DNA of 64,000 bases, from positions 1-64,000 of the forward strand of contig NZ_JNXE01000029.1 of NCBI RefSeq assembly GCF_000716605.1. The letters are read 5' to 3'. The DNA is from Streptomyces sp. NRRL F-525. Its GTDB lineage: Bacteria > Actinomycetota > Actinomycetes > Streptomycetales > Streptomycetaceae. The notes under the pieces were generated by a model that worked only from the letters and a program-made list of their open reading frames with translations, ran no database searches and had not been told where the DNA came from. Position 1 is the stretch's first letter, and each line of letters starts with the position of its first letter. Both the position numbers and the translations under genes were made by a program. Positions 43,783 to 52,900 of the stretch are shown piece by piece.

Positions 43783-44793
43783 TCAGAGCGCGGCCCGGTC
43801 CTTCAGCGGTTCCCACCAGGCGCGGTTGTCGCGGTACCACTGCACCGTCTCCGCGAGGCCCTGCTCGAAGGTCTTGCGGGGCTCGTAGCCGAGCTCCTCG
43901 CGGATCTTTGTGCAGTCCACCGAGTACCGGCGGTCGTGGCCCTTGCGGTCGGTGACGTACTCGACGCTGGTCTCCCAGTCGGTGCCGCACGCCTCCAGCA
44001 GCAGCCCGGTCAGCTCCTTGTTGCTGAGCTCCGTGCCGCCGCCGATGTTGTAGACCTCGCCGGCGCGGCCCTTGGTGCGCACGAGTTCGATGCCCTGGAC
44101 GTGGTCGTCGATGTGCAGCCAGTCGCGGACGTTGCCGCCGTCGCCGTACAGCGGGACCTTCTTGCCGTCGAGGAGGTTGGTCACGAACAGCGGGATGACC
44201 TTCTCGGGGAAGTGGTGGTGCCCGTAGTTGTTCGAGCAGCGGGTGACGCGGACGTCCAGGCCGTGGGTGCGGTGGTACGACAGTGCGATCAGGTCGCTGG
44301 AGGCCTTCGCCGAGGAGTACGGCGAGTTGGGCTGCAGCGGGTGCGTCTCGGGCCAGGAGCCCTCGTCGATGGAGCCGTAGACCTCGTCGGTGGAGATGTG
44401 CACGAAGGTCTTGATGCCCGCGTGGTGCGCGGCGTCGATCAGGGTGTGGGTGCCGACCACGTTGGTGCGCACGAACTCCGCGCCGCCGTCGATGGAGCGG
44501 TCCACATGCGACTCGGCGGCGAAGTGCACCACCTGGTCGTGCTCGGCCAACAGCTTGCCGACCAGCGCGGGGTCACAGATGTCACCCTGCACGAAGGCGA
44601 AGGCGGGGTGCTCGCGCACCGCGTCGAGGTTGGCCGGATTACCCGCGTACGTCAGCTTGTCCAGCACGGTGATCGTGATGTCACCCGGGCCCTCGGGGCC
44701 GAGCAGCGTACGGACGTAGTGCGAGCCGATGAAGCCGGCGCCGCCGGTCACCAGGATCCGGGTGGGGAGGGCCGGAGCCGAAGGGGAGGTCAT
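43783..44793 (-). CDS. rfbB: dTDP-glucose 4,6-dehydratase
   Basis: 336 residues, extended short-chain dehydrogenase. NAD motif TGGAGFIGSH, active-site STDEVYG (Asp-Glu acid/base pair), YSSAKASSD with the YxxxK motif, and the WLHIDDHVQGIEL and RYSVD family blocks. It converts dTDP-glucose to dTDP-4-keto-6-deoxyglucose, precursor of rhamnose and other deoxysugars. ATGA-coupled to rfbA. No rmlC or rmlD in the window. Confidence 0.95.
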   Translation of the reverse strand: MTSPSAPALPTRILVTGGAGFIGSHYVRTLLGPEGPGDITITVLDKLTYAGNPANLDAVREHPAFAFVQGDICDPALVGKLLAEHDQVVHFAAESHVDRSIDGGAEFVRTNVVGTHTLIDAAHHAGIKTFVHISTDEVYGSIDEGSWPETHPLQPNSPYSSAKASSDLIALSYHRTHGLDVRVTRCSNNYGHHHFPEKVIPLFVTNLLDGKKVPLYGDGGNVRDWLHIDDHVQGIELVRTKGRAGEVYNIGGGTELSNKELTGLLLEACGTDWETSVEYVTDRKGHDRRYSVDCTKIREELGYEPRKTFEQGLAETVQWYRDNRAWWEPLKDRAAL

Positions 44794-45857
44794 GAAGAGA
44801 TCTGTACCTTGCTGTGGTCGCCGAGGACGAGACGGTGGGCCGCGGGGTTGCGGGGCGCGGGAGTGACCTGGACGTTGCGGCCGATGAGGGACACCTCGAC
44901 CCGCCGTACGCCGGTGATGGAGGAGTCGCGCAGGACGATGGAGTACTCGACCTCGCTGTCGTCGATCCGGCAGCCCTCGGAGACCGAGGTGAAGGGGCCG
45001 ATGTACGAGTCGGTGATCACCGAACCGGGGCCGATGACGGCCGGGCCGACGATGCGCGACCCGCGGACCTCGGCGCCGGCGTCGATCCGCACCCGGCCGA
45101 TGATCTCGCTGGACTCGTCGACGGTGCCCTCGATGCGGGGCTCGACCGTCTCCAGGACGGAGCGGTTGACCTCCAGCATGTCGGCGACGTTCCCGGTGTC
45201 CTTCCAGTAGCCGGAGATGGTCGTCGAGCGCACGTCCCTGCGCTGGTCGATCAGCCACTGGATGGCGTGGGTGATCTCCAGCTCGCCGCGCCAGGAGGGC
45301 TTGATGGAGCGAACGGCCTCGTGGATCGCCGGAGTGAAGAGATACACACCCACCAGGGCGAGATCGCTCTTGGGCTCCTTCGGCTTCTCCTCCAGGCCCT
45401 TGACCCGGCCGTTCCCGTCGAGCTCGGCGACACCGAACGACGTCGGGTTGGGCACCTTGGTCAACAGGATCTGCGCGTCGGGGTGCTCGGTGCGGAACTC
45501 GTCGACGAGGCCGGTGATGCCGCCCACGATGAAGTTGTCGCCGAGGTACATGACGAAGTCGTCGTCGCCGAGGAACTCGCTCGCGATGAGGACCGCGTGC
45601 GCCAGGCCGAGCGGCTTGTCCTGGGGGATGTACGTGACGTCGATCCCGAGCTTCGAGCCGTCGCCGACGGCTTCCCGGATCTCGTCGGCGGTGTCGCCGA
45701 CGATGATCCCGACATCCGTGATCCCGGCGTCGGCGATGGCCTCAAGACCGTAGAAGAGCACGGGTTTGTTGGCGACGGGCACCAGCTGCTTGGCCGATGT
45801 GTGGGTTATGGGGCGCAGGCGTGTGCCCGAGCCACCGGAGAGAACGAGAGCCTTCAT
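44790..45857 (-). CDS. rfbA: Glucose-1-phosphate thymidylyltransferase
   Basis: 355 residues, the long StrD-type form. The N-terminal nucleotidyltransferase signature LSGGSGTRLRPITHTSAKQL, GDNFIVGG and WKDTGNVADMLE are clear; residues after about 245 form a left-handed beta-helix (hexapeptide repeats such as IDAGAEVRGSRIVGPAVIGP). Makes dTDP-glucose from glucose-1-phosphate and dTTP. A start three codons upstream is possible. Divergent from the glycosyltransferase at 46082 across 224 nt. Confidence 0.94.
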   Translation of the reverse strand: MKALVLSGGSGTRLRPITHTSAKQLVPVANKPVLFYGLEAIADAGITDVGIIVGDTADEIREAVGDGSKLGIDVTYIPQDKPLGLAHAVLIASEFLGDDDFVMYLGDNFIVGGITGLVDEFRTEHPDAQILLTKVPNPTSFGVAELDGNGRVKGLEEKPKEPKSDLALVGVYLFTPAIHEAVRSIKPSWRGELEITHAIQWLIDQRRDVRSTTISGYWKDTGNVADMLEVNRSVLETVEPRIEGTVDESSEIIGRVRIDAGAEVRGSRIVGPAVIGPGSVITDSYIGPFTSVSEGCRIDDSEVEYSIVLRDSSITGVRRVEVSLIGRNVQVTPAPRNPAAHRLVLGDHSKVQISS

Positions 45858-46081
45858 GCGCGGCATCCTAACCGTGGCCCTGTCAAGCAACACTCCGGCT
45901 GGTCCGCCACAGTTCGTGAAATCGTTCCATAGGCTTTGTGATCCGTTTGTGTCTTGGTCCGTCACTTGCTGTGACGGAGGGCGGGTCGGTCACCCGTTAG
46001 CCTTAATCGAACGTCTACCGAGCGGCGACATGCGCCGGGTCCTGACGAATGACTCCCAGTAGCTGAGGCGGAAGAAGACAC

Positions 46082-48091
46082 ATGCCCATCAAGGTGAGCG
46101 TGGTGATCCCGGTCTACAACCCGGGCAGGTACATCGAGGACTGCATCGCCTCTCTTCTGCGTCAGAGCCTGCCGGACGACGAGTACGAAGCGATCTTCGT
46201 CAACGACGGTTCCACCGACGACACTCCCGCGCGCCTGGACCGGCTCGCCGCCGAGCACGCGAACATGCACGTCATTCACCAGGAGGCGTCCGGCTGGTCC
46301 GGTAAGCCCCGCAACGCGGGCATCGCGGCCGCCCAGGGTGAGTTCATCCAGTTCGTGGACAACGACGACTGGCTGGGCGACGAAGCTCTCGAACGCATGT
46401 ACAACTACGGCGTGGAGAACAAGGCCGACGTCATCGTGGGCAAGATGGTCGGCAAGGGCCGTGGCGTCCCCCGGGAGCTGTTCCGCAAGAACCGTCCGCA
46501 CGCCACAGTCGACAACGCCCCGCTGATCGACAGCCTCACCCCCCACAAGATGTTCCGCAAGGAGTTCCTCGACCGGCACAACCTCCGTTATATGGAGGGG
46601 CGTCGACGTCTTGAGGACCACGTCTTCGTCACCGAGGCGTACCTGCGGGCCGAGAACGTCGCGGTGCTCAGCGACTACCTGTGCTACTACCACATCAAGC
46701 GTGAGGACGCGGCCAACGCGGGCTTCCAGCGCTTCGACCCGGTCGGCTACTTCAAGAACCTCCGCGAGGCCCTGGACGTCGTCGAGGAACTCACCGAGCC
46801 CGGCCCGCTGCGGGACAAGCTCTTCCGCCGCTGGCTGCGCAACGAGATGGTCGAGCGGATGCGCGGGCAGCGACTCCTGAAGCTTCCCGAGGACTACCGC
46901 CGGGAGCTGTTCGACGAGATCCACAAGGTGGTCGTCGAGCGCTTCGGCCCGGGAGTCGCCGCGGGTCTGCCGCCCGCACAGCAGATCGTCGCCGCGCTGA
47001 TCGCCGCCGGCCGGTTCGCCGACGTCGAGGAGTTCGCCCGCTGGGAGTCCGGGATCAAGGCCTCCGGCAGCCTGGACGGTCTTGCCTGGGACACGGGCGT
47101 ACTGACCGTGGGCTTGACCGCCGCTCTCACCTCCGGTGGCGAGCCGCTCAGCTTCCGCAACGACGGCACGAAGGACCTGCTCGCCCCGCCGTTGTCGCAG
47201 GAGAGCATGGAGGCCGTCGCGAAGCTGGGCGCGGATACCTCGGCGCCGCTGGGCAAATCGAGGGCGGATGTCGTCCTGCGGGAGCGCTCGTCGGGCGCGG
47301 AGTTCTTCCAACCGGTCGAGCTCACCAGGGAGAAGGTCGCCGTGGAGGGGCGCGAAGGGCACTTCCGGCAGGTGCTGCGGGCCGGCTCGCGGGTGGATCC
47401 GCTGGCAGCGGCCAACGGCGCCGCACTGGACGCCGGTGTCTGGGACGTCCTGGTCCGCATCAGCTCCTGCGGCTGGTCCAAGGAGACCCGCCTCGGTGCC
47501 GTCCGCAGCGAGGCGGCCGGGCGCGGGCGCGCCGGCGCCGTCGTCGGCTCCCCGGCCCACCTGGTCCTGCCGTACTGGACCGAGCCGCACGGCAACCTCT
47601 CGCTCGACGTCGACCAGCAGACCGACCGGCTCTCGTACGAGTTCGCCCATCTCGCCTCCGCCGACGTCACCGTGACGACGGACCCCGGCCGCCTCGTCGT
47701 CGTCCTGCCGTTCCATGTCCAGGGCGAGAGTGCGGCGGACCTGAAGCTGACGAACGTCGCGAGTGGTCGTGCGGTCGCGCTCCCCGCCACGCTGACCGCC
47801 CGCGTGACCGGCGACGCCGACCTGAGCGCCGACCTCCGGCTCGACGAACTGGCGGACGGCGAGTGGCGACTGGAGCTGACGTTGCCCGCGACCGGAGTCG
47901 GCAAGCTGGTGGCCCTCCCGCTGGCCCTCGACGTCTCCGCGAGCGGGGGTGTCGTCGTCAAGCGTCTCGCCGCCGCGGCGGCCGAGCTGGCGGCCAAGGA
48001 TCCCGGACGGCGCAGGCCCACCCCGCGCCCCGGGGCGACGACGATCCTGCGCCGCGCCGCGGGCAAGCTCCGCCGGGCGCTGAAGAAGTAG
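46082..48091 (+). CDS. GT2-family glycosyltransferase with beta-rich C-terminal region
   Basis: 669 residues. The first 300 or so are a GT-A fold family 2 enzyme: VSVVIPVYNPGRYIEDCIAS, VNDGSTDDT, FIQFVDNDDWLG (the DXD-like motif) and LEDHVFVTEAYLRAE. The rest (about 360-640) is an all-beta-looking segment with two similar blocks, each with a Leu-rich strand pattern, as seen in teichoic or wall-polymer glycosyltransferases of actinobacteria. The C-terminus is very basic (ILRRAAGKLRRALKK), suggesting membrane-surface association. AGGCGGAAGAAG precedes the ATG. Possible user of the dTDP-sugar from the divergent rfbAB. Confidence 0.87.
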   Translation: MPIKVSVVIPVYNPGRYIEDCIASLLRQSLPDDEYEAIFVNDGSTDDTPARLDRLAAEHANMHVIHQEASGWSGKPRNAGIAAAQGEFIQFVDNDDWLGDEALERMYNYGVENKADVIVGKMVGKGRGVPRELFRKNRPHATVDNAPLIDSLTPHKMFRKEFLDRHNLRYMEGRRRLEDHVFVTEAYLRAENVAVLSDYLCYYHIKREDAANAGFQRFDPVGYFKNLREALDVVEELTEPGPLRDKLFRRWLRNEMVERMRGQRLLKLPEDYRRELFDEIHKVVVERFGPGVAAGLPPAQQIVAALIAAGRFADVEEFARWESGIKASGSLDGLAWDTGVLTVGLTAALTSGGEPLSFRNDGTKDLLAPPLSQESMEAVAKLGADTSAPLGKSRADVVLRERSSGAEFFQPVELTREKVAVEGREGHFRQVLRAGSRVDPLAAANGAALDAGVWDVLVRISSCGWSKETRLGAVRSEAAGRGRAGAVVGSPAHLVLPYWTEPHGNLSLDVDQQTDRLSYEFAHLASADVTVTTDPGRLVVVLPFHVQGESAADLKLTNVASGRAVALPATLTARVTGDADLSADLRLDELADGEWRLELTLPATGVGKLVALPLALDVSASGGVVVKRLAAAAAELAAKDPGRRRPTPRPGATTILRRAAGKLRRALKK

Positions 48092-48458
48092 GGGGGCTCA
48101 CGAGCGGAGACCGACACGGGCGGTCGCTGGGCATCGAGGGCGCTCGGGGGGCGGAAGCCCGAGGTCTTCCCCAGCGATCGCGGCGGCTTCCGGGAGCGGT
48201 TTCGTGGCGCCGGGTTCCGCGAGGCGATCGGCCAGGAACTCCCGCCCTGCCCGGGCCAACCGCTCCCTGCGTAGGAGGACTGCGTCGCCCATCGCAGGAC
48301 GCTCCGCGGCGAGTCACACCCGGACATCTCCAGTACGTGCCCTTCCGTGCGAAGGCGGAAGGGCACGGTGATGTCGGCGAGCAGCGTGACCGCCCGGTGC
48401 GGCATCGGGGACGGCGGCCTGGGCATCGGCTGTCTTGCTCAGATGGAGCGGGCCAAGG
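48092..48458 (-). other. Intergenic stretch with a possible decayed minus-strand gene
   Basis: 367 nt between two confident genes. A 64-codon minus-strand frame (48098-48292, MGDAVLLRRERLARAGREFL...) and a second frame further upstream (PFRLRTEGHVLEM) look partly coding, but there is no good ribosome binding site and no family I recognise. A perfect 11-bp hairpin (48337-48347 with 48356-48366) lies in between. Best read as a remnant or a small unknown gene. Confidence 0.3.
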
Positions 48459-49550
48459 TCAGATCAGGGAGCCCTTGTAGTAGAAACTCGCCATCTTGTC
48501 CGTGTCGGTGGCGGAGTTTTCCGAGGCGAATCCCATGACCAGTCGGCAGGCCGCCGTATTACTGGTGTCCGGGATCTGAATGGCGAGGCCCTCGGGCTCG
48601 CGGTAGTAGAGGCTTTCCGCGGCTTTTGTGAGCTGGCGGTCGCTCACCGCCCCGGTGTTCCAGTCGATTCTCGTGATGTACGTGTTGCCGGCGGGATTGG
48701 TAGGTGTCGTCGTCGTGCTGTCCGCGTATGTGTACGCGTTTCCGTCGATCATGTACAGGTATTGCCCGAGGGCCGTGAAGCCCTGGAAGTCGGAATACGC
48801 GCTGCCGGTCGGCTGCGTCACCGTCGCGAGCGGTGTGAATGTGCCGGCCTTGAATGCGGCGAGCTCGTAGAGACTGAACTTGAAGGCGCCGCTGACGCGG
48901 TACCGCACGGCCAGGCGACTGTTGACGGGGTCGATGGCGATGGTCGTGCGGTCGGCTCCGGACACCGGGCTGAACTTGGTGATCTGCGACGAATCGGTGG
49001 TGAGGACCGTGCCGTTGACGAACTTGAAGCGGGCGATCTTACTGCCCCAGCCATTGGTGACACCGGCCGAATCGGTGGCGGCGACGGCGTCGGTCTCGGT
49101 CCACAAGTAGGCGCTGTTCCCGGAGGGTTCGACGGCGATCGCGACGCCGTGTCCGAATCCCCTGAGGTACATGCGGCCGATTTTCGCACCGGTGAGGTCG
49201 AGGCGGGTGACGGCCAGGTCGCCGTTGGCCGCGCGCTCGGTTCCGGTGTACGGGCGGGATTCGCCGGGGAGTTGTCGACCTCCCTGGATCAGGTTGACCG
49301 TGTAGATGTGCTTGTTGGTGTTGTCGAAGGAGAAGGACTGCAGGACACGTACGTCCTGGAGGTCTATTTCCCGCAGCAATTCGCTCGACGGCGCGGTGAG
49401 GTCGAACTTCGTGGACGCGGCGACCGCCGCGGATGCGGTGCCACTGGTCAGAGCGATGGTCGCGGCCGAACCCAATGTGGCCGTTCCCAGCATTCCCCCG
49501 GCCCATTTCATGAGCTGTCTGCGGCTCATCCCCGAAAGAGCGTCACCCAT
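48459..49550 (-). CDS. Tat-exported TagC-like beta-propeller protein
   Basis: 363 residues. Twin-arginine signal (MSRRQLMKWAGGMLGTATLG to ASA), then a beta-propeller: RVLQSFSFDNTNKHIYTVNL, GDLAVTRLDLTGAKIGRMYL, RGFGHGVAIAVEPSG, YLWTETDAV. I recognise this as the family annotated in Streptomyces as teichoic acid biosynthesis protein C or phage baseplate protein (P68 RBP/TagC-like propeller). Function in Streptomyces unknown; a surface-glycan binding or processing role is plausible. GGGGGGAAG precedes the ATG. Its last 78 nt recur, diverged, at 58969-59046. Confidence 0.82.
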   Translation of the reverse strand: MGDALSGMSRRQLMKWAGGMLGTATLGSAATIALTSGTASAAVAASTKFDLTAPSSELLREIDLQDVRVLQSFSFDNTNKHIYTVNLIQGGRQLPGESRPYTGTERAANGDLAVTRLDLTGAKIGRMYLRGFGHGVAIAVEPSGNSAYLWTETDAVAATDSAGVTNGWGSKIARFKFVNGTVLTTDSSQITKFSPVSGADRTTIAIDPVNSRLAVRYRVSGAFKFSLYELAAFKAGTFTPLATVTQPTGSAYSDFQGFTALGQYLYMIDGNAYTYADSTTTTPTNPAGNTYITRIDWNTGAVSDRQLTKAAESLYYREPEGLAIQIPDTSNTAACRLVMGFASENSATDTDKMASFYYKGSLI

Positions 49551-49983
49551 GTCGTCTTCCCCCCTGGAGTTCTCCTTGGCTGTGAGGGGGGATTGAAGCA
49601 TCCGGAGATCTCGTGACGCCAGCCTCGGTTTGTCGCCGTTCCAGAGGTCGGGTCGATTCCGGCGGAACCGGGAGTAAATCCCGTAGTGCGCCTGTAGTCC
49701 CCTGAATCGATAAAGAACGGACTTTAGGTAACGCTAATCGCGACCGATGCCCAAATTTTCGGCAAACGTGATTCAAGTCACTCATGTAAGGAGGGTGTGA
49801 AGGACTGATTGGTGTTGATCACCCGTTTTGCGGGGCTGTCGGCTGATGGTCAAGCCTGTTTAACGTGCACCTTTGATCAGGCTGTGACTCGTGGTCACTT
49901 CACCGACCGCCCAATGTCATGACCTGTTCACTTTGCTTTCCAGGTGTGATATGGGCTGGTTTTGCCGGGTTGGGGGATGGTCC
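49551..49983. promoter_or_regulatory. Divergent intergenic region upstream of the RHS gene
   Basis: 433 nt, visibly less G+C-rich than its surroundings, between the divergent TagC-like and RHS genes; no gene seen. It contains an inverted repeat GTCAAGCCTG (49849-49858) against CAGGCTGTGAC (49878-49888), one bulged base, about 95 nt upstream of the RHS start, a candidate operator. AAGGAGGG near 49788 resembles a ribosome binding site but no credible frame follows. Confidence 0.4.
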
Positions 49984-52900
49984 GTGCGTTCGAGGCGCAG
50001 ACACAGATCGAACATGTCGTGGGCGTTGGCCGTGGCGGTGGCCGCGACGCTGTTGGGGGCGCCGGCGGCCGAGGCCGCGGCGGCGGTCGTCACGCTGGCG
50101 CCGAAGCCGGTGAACGTACCTGCCGAGGCGTCCGGGAGCGTGCCGCGTGACGGCGCGGAGCCGACGCGGACCGAGCCCGTCCGCGCCACCTGGCCGAAGG
50201 CGGCCGAGGCGCGGATATCCCTGTCCGGCATGGCGGCGGGCAAGTCCGCCCCGGTCACCCCGACGGCCGGCGGCAAGGCGGCCGTCCAGGTCGGACCCGC
50301 CTCGGCGGCCGCCCTCGTGTCGTCCCTCGCCGGGACCCGGTCACCGCTCACCGCCGCCCCGAAGGACGTCGACGTCAAGGTCCTCGACCGCGCCCAACTG
50401 GCGCCGGCCGGGGGCACAGGCGTGGGCGTCCGGGTCACCCGGCGGGACGGCACCGGCACTCCGGGCCCGGTGCGTGTCGCCATCGACTACTCCGGCTTCA
50501 AGGACGCCTACGGCGGCAACTTCGCCTCCCGGCTACGCCTCGTCGCCCTGCCCGCGTGCACGCTGACCACACCGAACGTCAAGGGCTGCTCGCACGACAC
50601 CCCGAAGTCCGTGCCGATCACCAACGACACGGCGAAGAACACGATCACGGCGACCGTGCAGGCGGACGGGGACCCGGCCGCCCGCGTCTCGGTGATCCAG
50701 CCCAACGGCTCGACGCTGTCGCAGTTCCAGTCCGCCCAGACCCTCGCCGCCACCACCGACTCCGGGACGGTGTACGCGCTGGCGTCCGGCTCGTCGTCCG
50801 ACGCCGGTGACTACCGCGCCTCGACGCTGAGCCCGACCGGCTCGTGGAACGTCTCCAAGGGGTCGGGCGCGTTCACGTACAGCCTTCCGATCGACGTACC
50901 GAAGCCCCCCGCCGGCACCGCGCCGAGTCTGTCGCTCAACTACAACTCGCAGTCCGTGGACGGCATGACCTCGGCTGTGAACACCCAGGCCGGGATGGCC
51001 GGCCTGGGCTGGGACCTGGGCATCGGCTTCATCGAACGCCGCTACCGCGGCTGCCAGGACGACGGCACCGGCACCGGCTGGGTCGGCGACCTGTGCTGGG
51101 ACTCGCCGAACTCCACCACGGAGCCCGACGGCGCGGTCTACGTCATCAACCTCAACGGCGTGACCTCGCAGCTCGTGCAGGACAACGACGGCACCGGCTG
51201 GTACCACGTCCTGGACGACCCGGGCTGGCGCGTGCAGCATCTGTCCGGCGGCTACGGCTCGGACGACGAGTACTGGGTGGTCTCCACCCAGGAGGGCATG
51301 CGCTACTACTTCGGCTGGGGCCGCTCGGAGCGCCAGACGGGCACCGCGACCAACTCCGTGCTGACCGTCCCGGTCTTCGGCAACAACCCGGGCGAGCCCG
51401 GCTACAACGGCGGCGTCGGCGTCTCCACCCAGGCCTACCGCTGGGGCCTGGACCGGGTCGTGGATCCCAACGAGGTCGAGACGGCCTACTTCTACGAGAA
51501 GGAACAGAACAAGTACCGCTCCGTCCTGCTCACCGACCAGGCCCGCACCTACGACTCCGCCGCCTACCCGGTGCGCATCGAGTACGGCTGGGCCTCGCAG
51601 ATCGCCGGCGCGCAACTGCCCGCCCAGGTCGAACTGCGGTACGTGGGCCGCTGCGTGGAGCGGATGAGCGACACGGACCCTCTGGCCAAGGAGCCGGACC
51701 CGTGCCCCGGCATCTCCAGCAACCCGAGTTCGTATCCCGACGTGCCCACGGACCTGATGTGCGACGGCACCGACGGCTGCAAGAGCATCACCGGTGAGAC
51801 GTACTCGCCGACGTTCTTCGCCACGAAGATGCTGTGGGACGTCAAGACCTGGGTCCGGGACAACGACAGCTCAGCCTGGGACCCGGCGATGCAGTACCAG
51901 ATGAAGTACGGCCTGCCGAACCCGGACGGCGTGATCGACGCCAACCTCTGGCTGGACTACGTCCAGCGCCGGGGATACGGCAGCGGTACGGACATCACCC
52001 TGCCCACCATCAACATCAACGGCGAGTGGCGGGACAACCAACTCGGCGGCGGCGTACTGAACTTCCGCCGCGTCACCCAGATCCACGGAGACCTGGGTGC
52101 GTTCACCAACGTCACCTACAGGAACTACGACGCGCAGGACACCTGCGACATCAACAGTCCGCCGTCGGAGTCCAACAACACCCAGGCCTGCTTCAAGCAG
52201 CGCTGGGTGCCCGAGGGTTCGACCACCGAGAAGACCGGCTGGTTCAAGAAGTACGTGGTCGCCAAGGTCAGCGTCGATCCCGGACCCGGAGCGGGCACCG
52301 CCAACGACGGCGACCCGGTCATGACGACGACGTACGACTACGTGGGCAAGCCCGCCTGGGCATACCCGAACGACCCGCTGGTCAAGGACGCGAACGAGTC
52401 CTGGACCGACTGGCGCGGCTACCAGCAGGTCGAGGTCCACACCGGCACCAAGGACAACGCCGCTTCCACCTACTACTGGCTGTACCGCGGCATGGACGGC
52501 GACCGCACGTCCAAGACCGACTCGTCCGCCACTCGCTCCGTGACCGTCGACGACGGTGACAGCGGCAGCGCGGCGAAGACCGACTCCCCCTGGCTGGCGG
52601 GCCGGGTCCTGGAGTCCAGCGACCGCGATGGCACCGGCCAGTCGCACAAGCGGGTGTGGCACGAGTACTGGGCCTACGACACCGCCCAGTACGACGGCCT
52701 GCCCGACGCCCGCTTCGTGCGCGAGACCAAGACCACCACGCACGACCTGACCTCCGCGGGCTGGCGCGAGCACGTCGTCAGGGACGAGTACGACGACGCG
52801 GACGCGCGCAGCACGACGTACGGCCGCCCGGTGCGCACCAACGACTGGGGCCTCAGCTCCTTCGACGACAACCGCTGCACGACGTACGGCTACGCCTACA

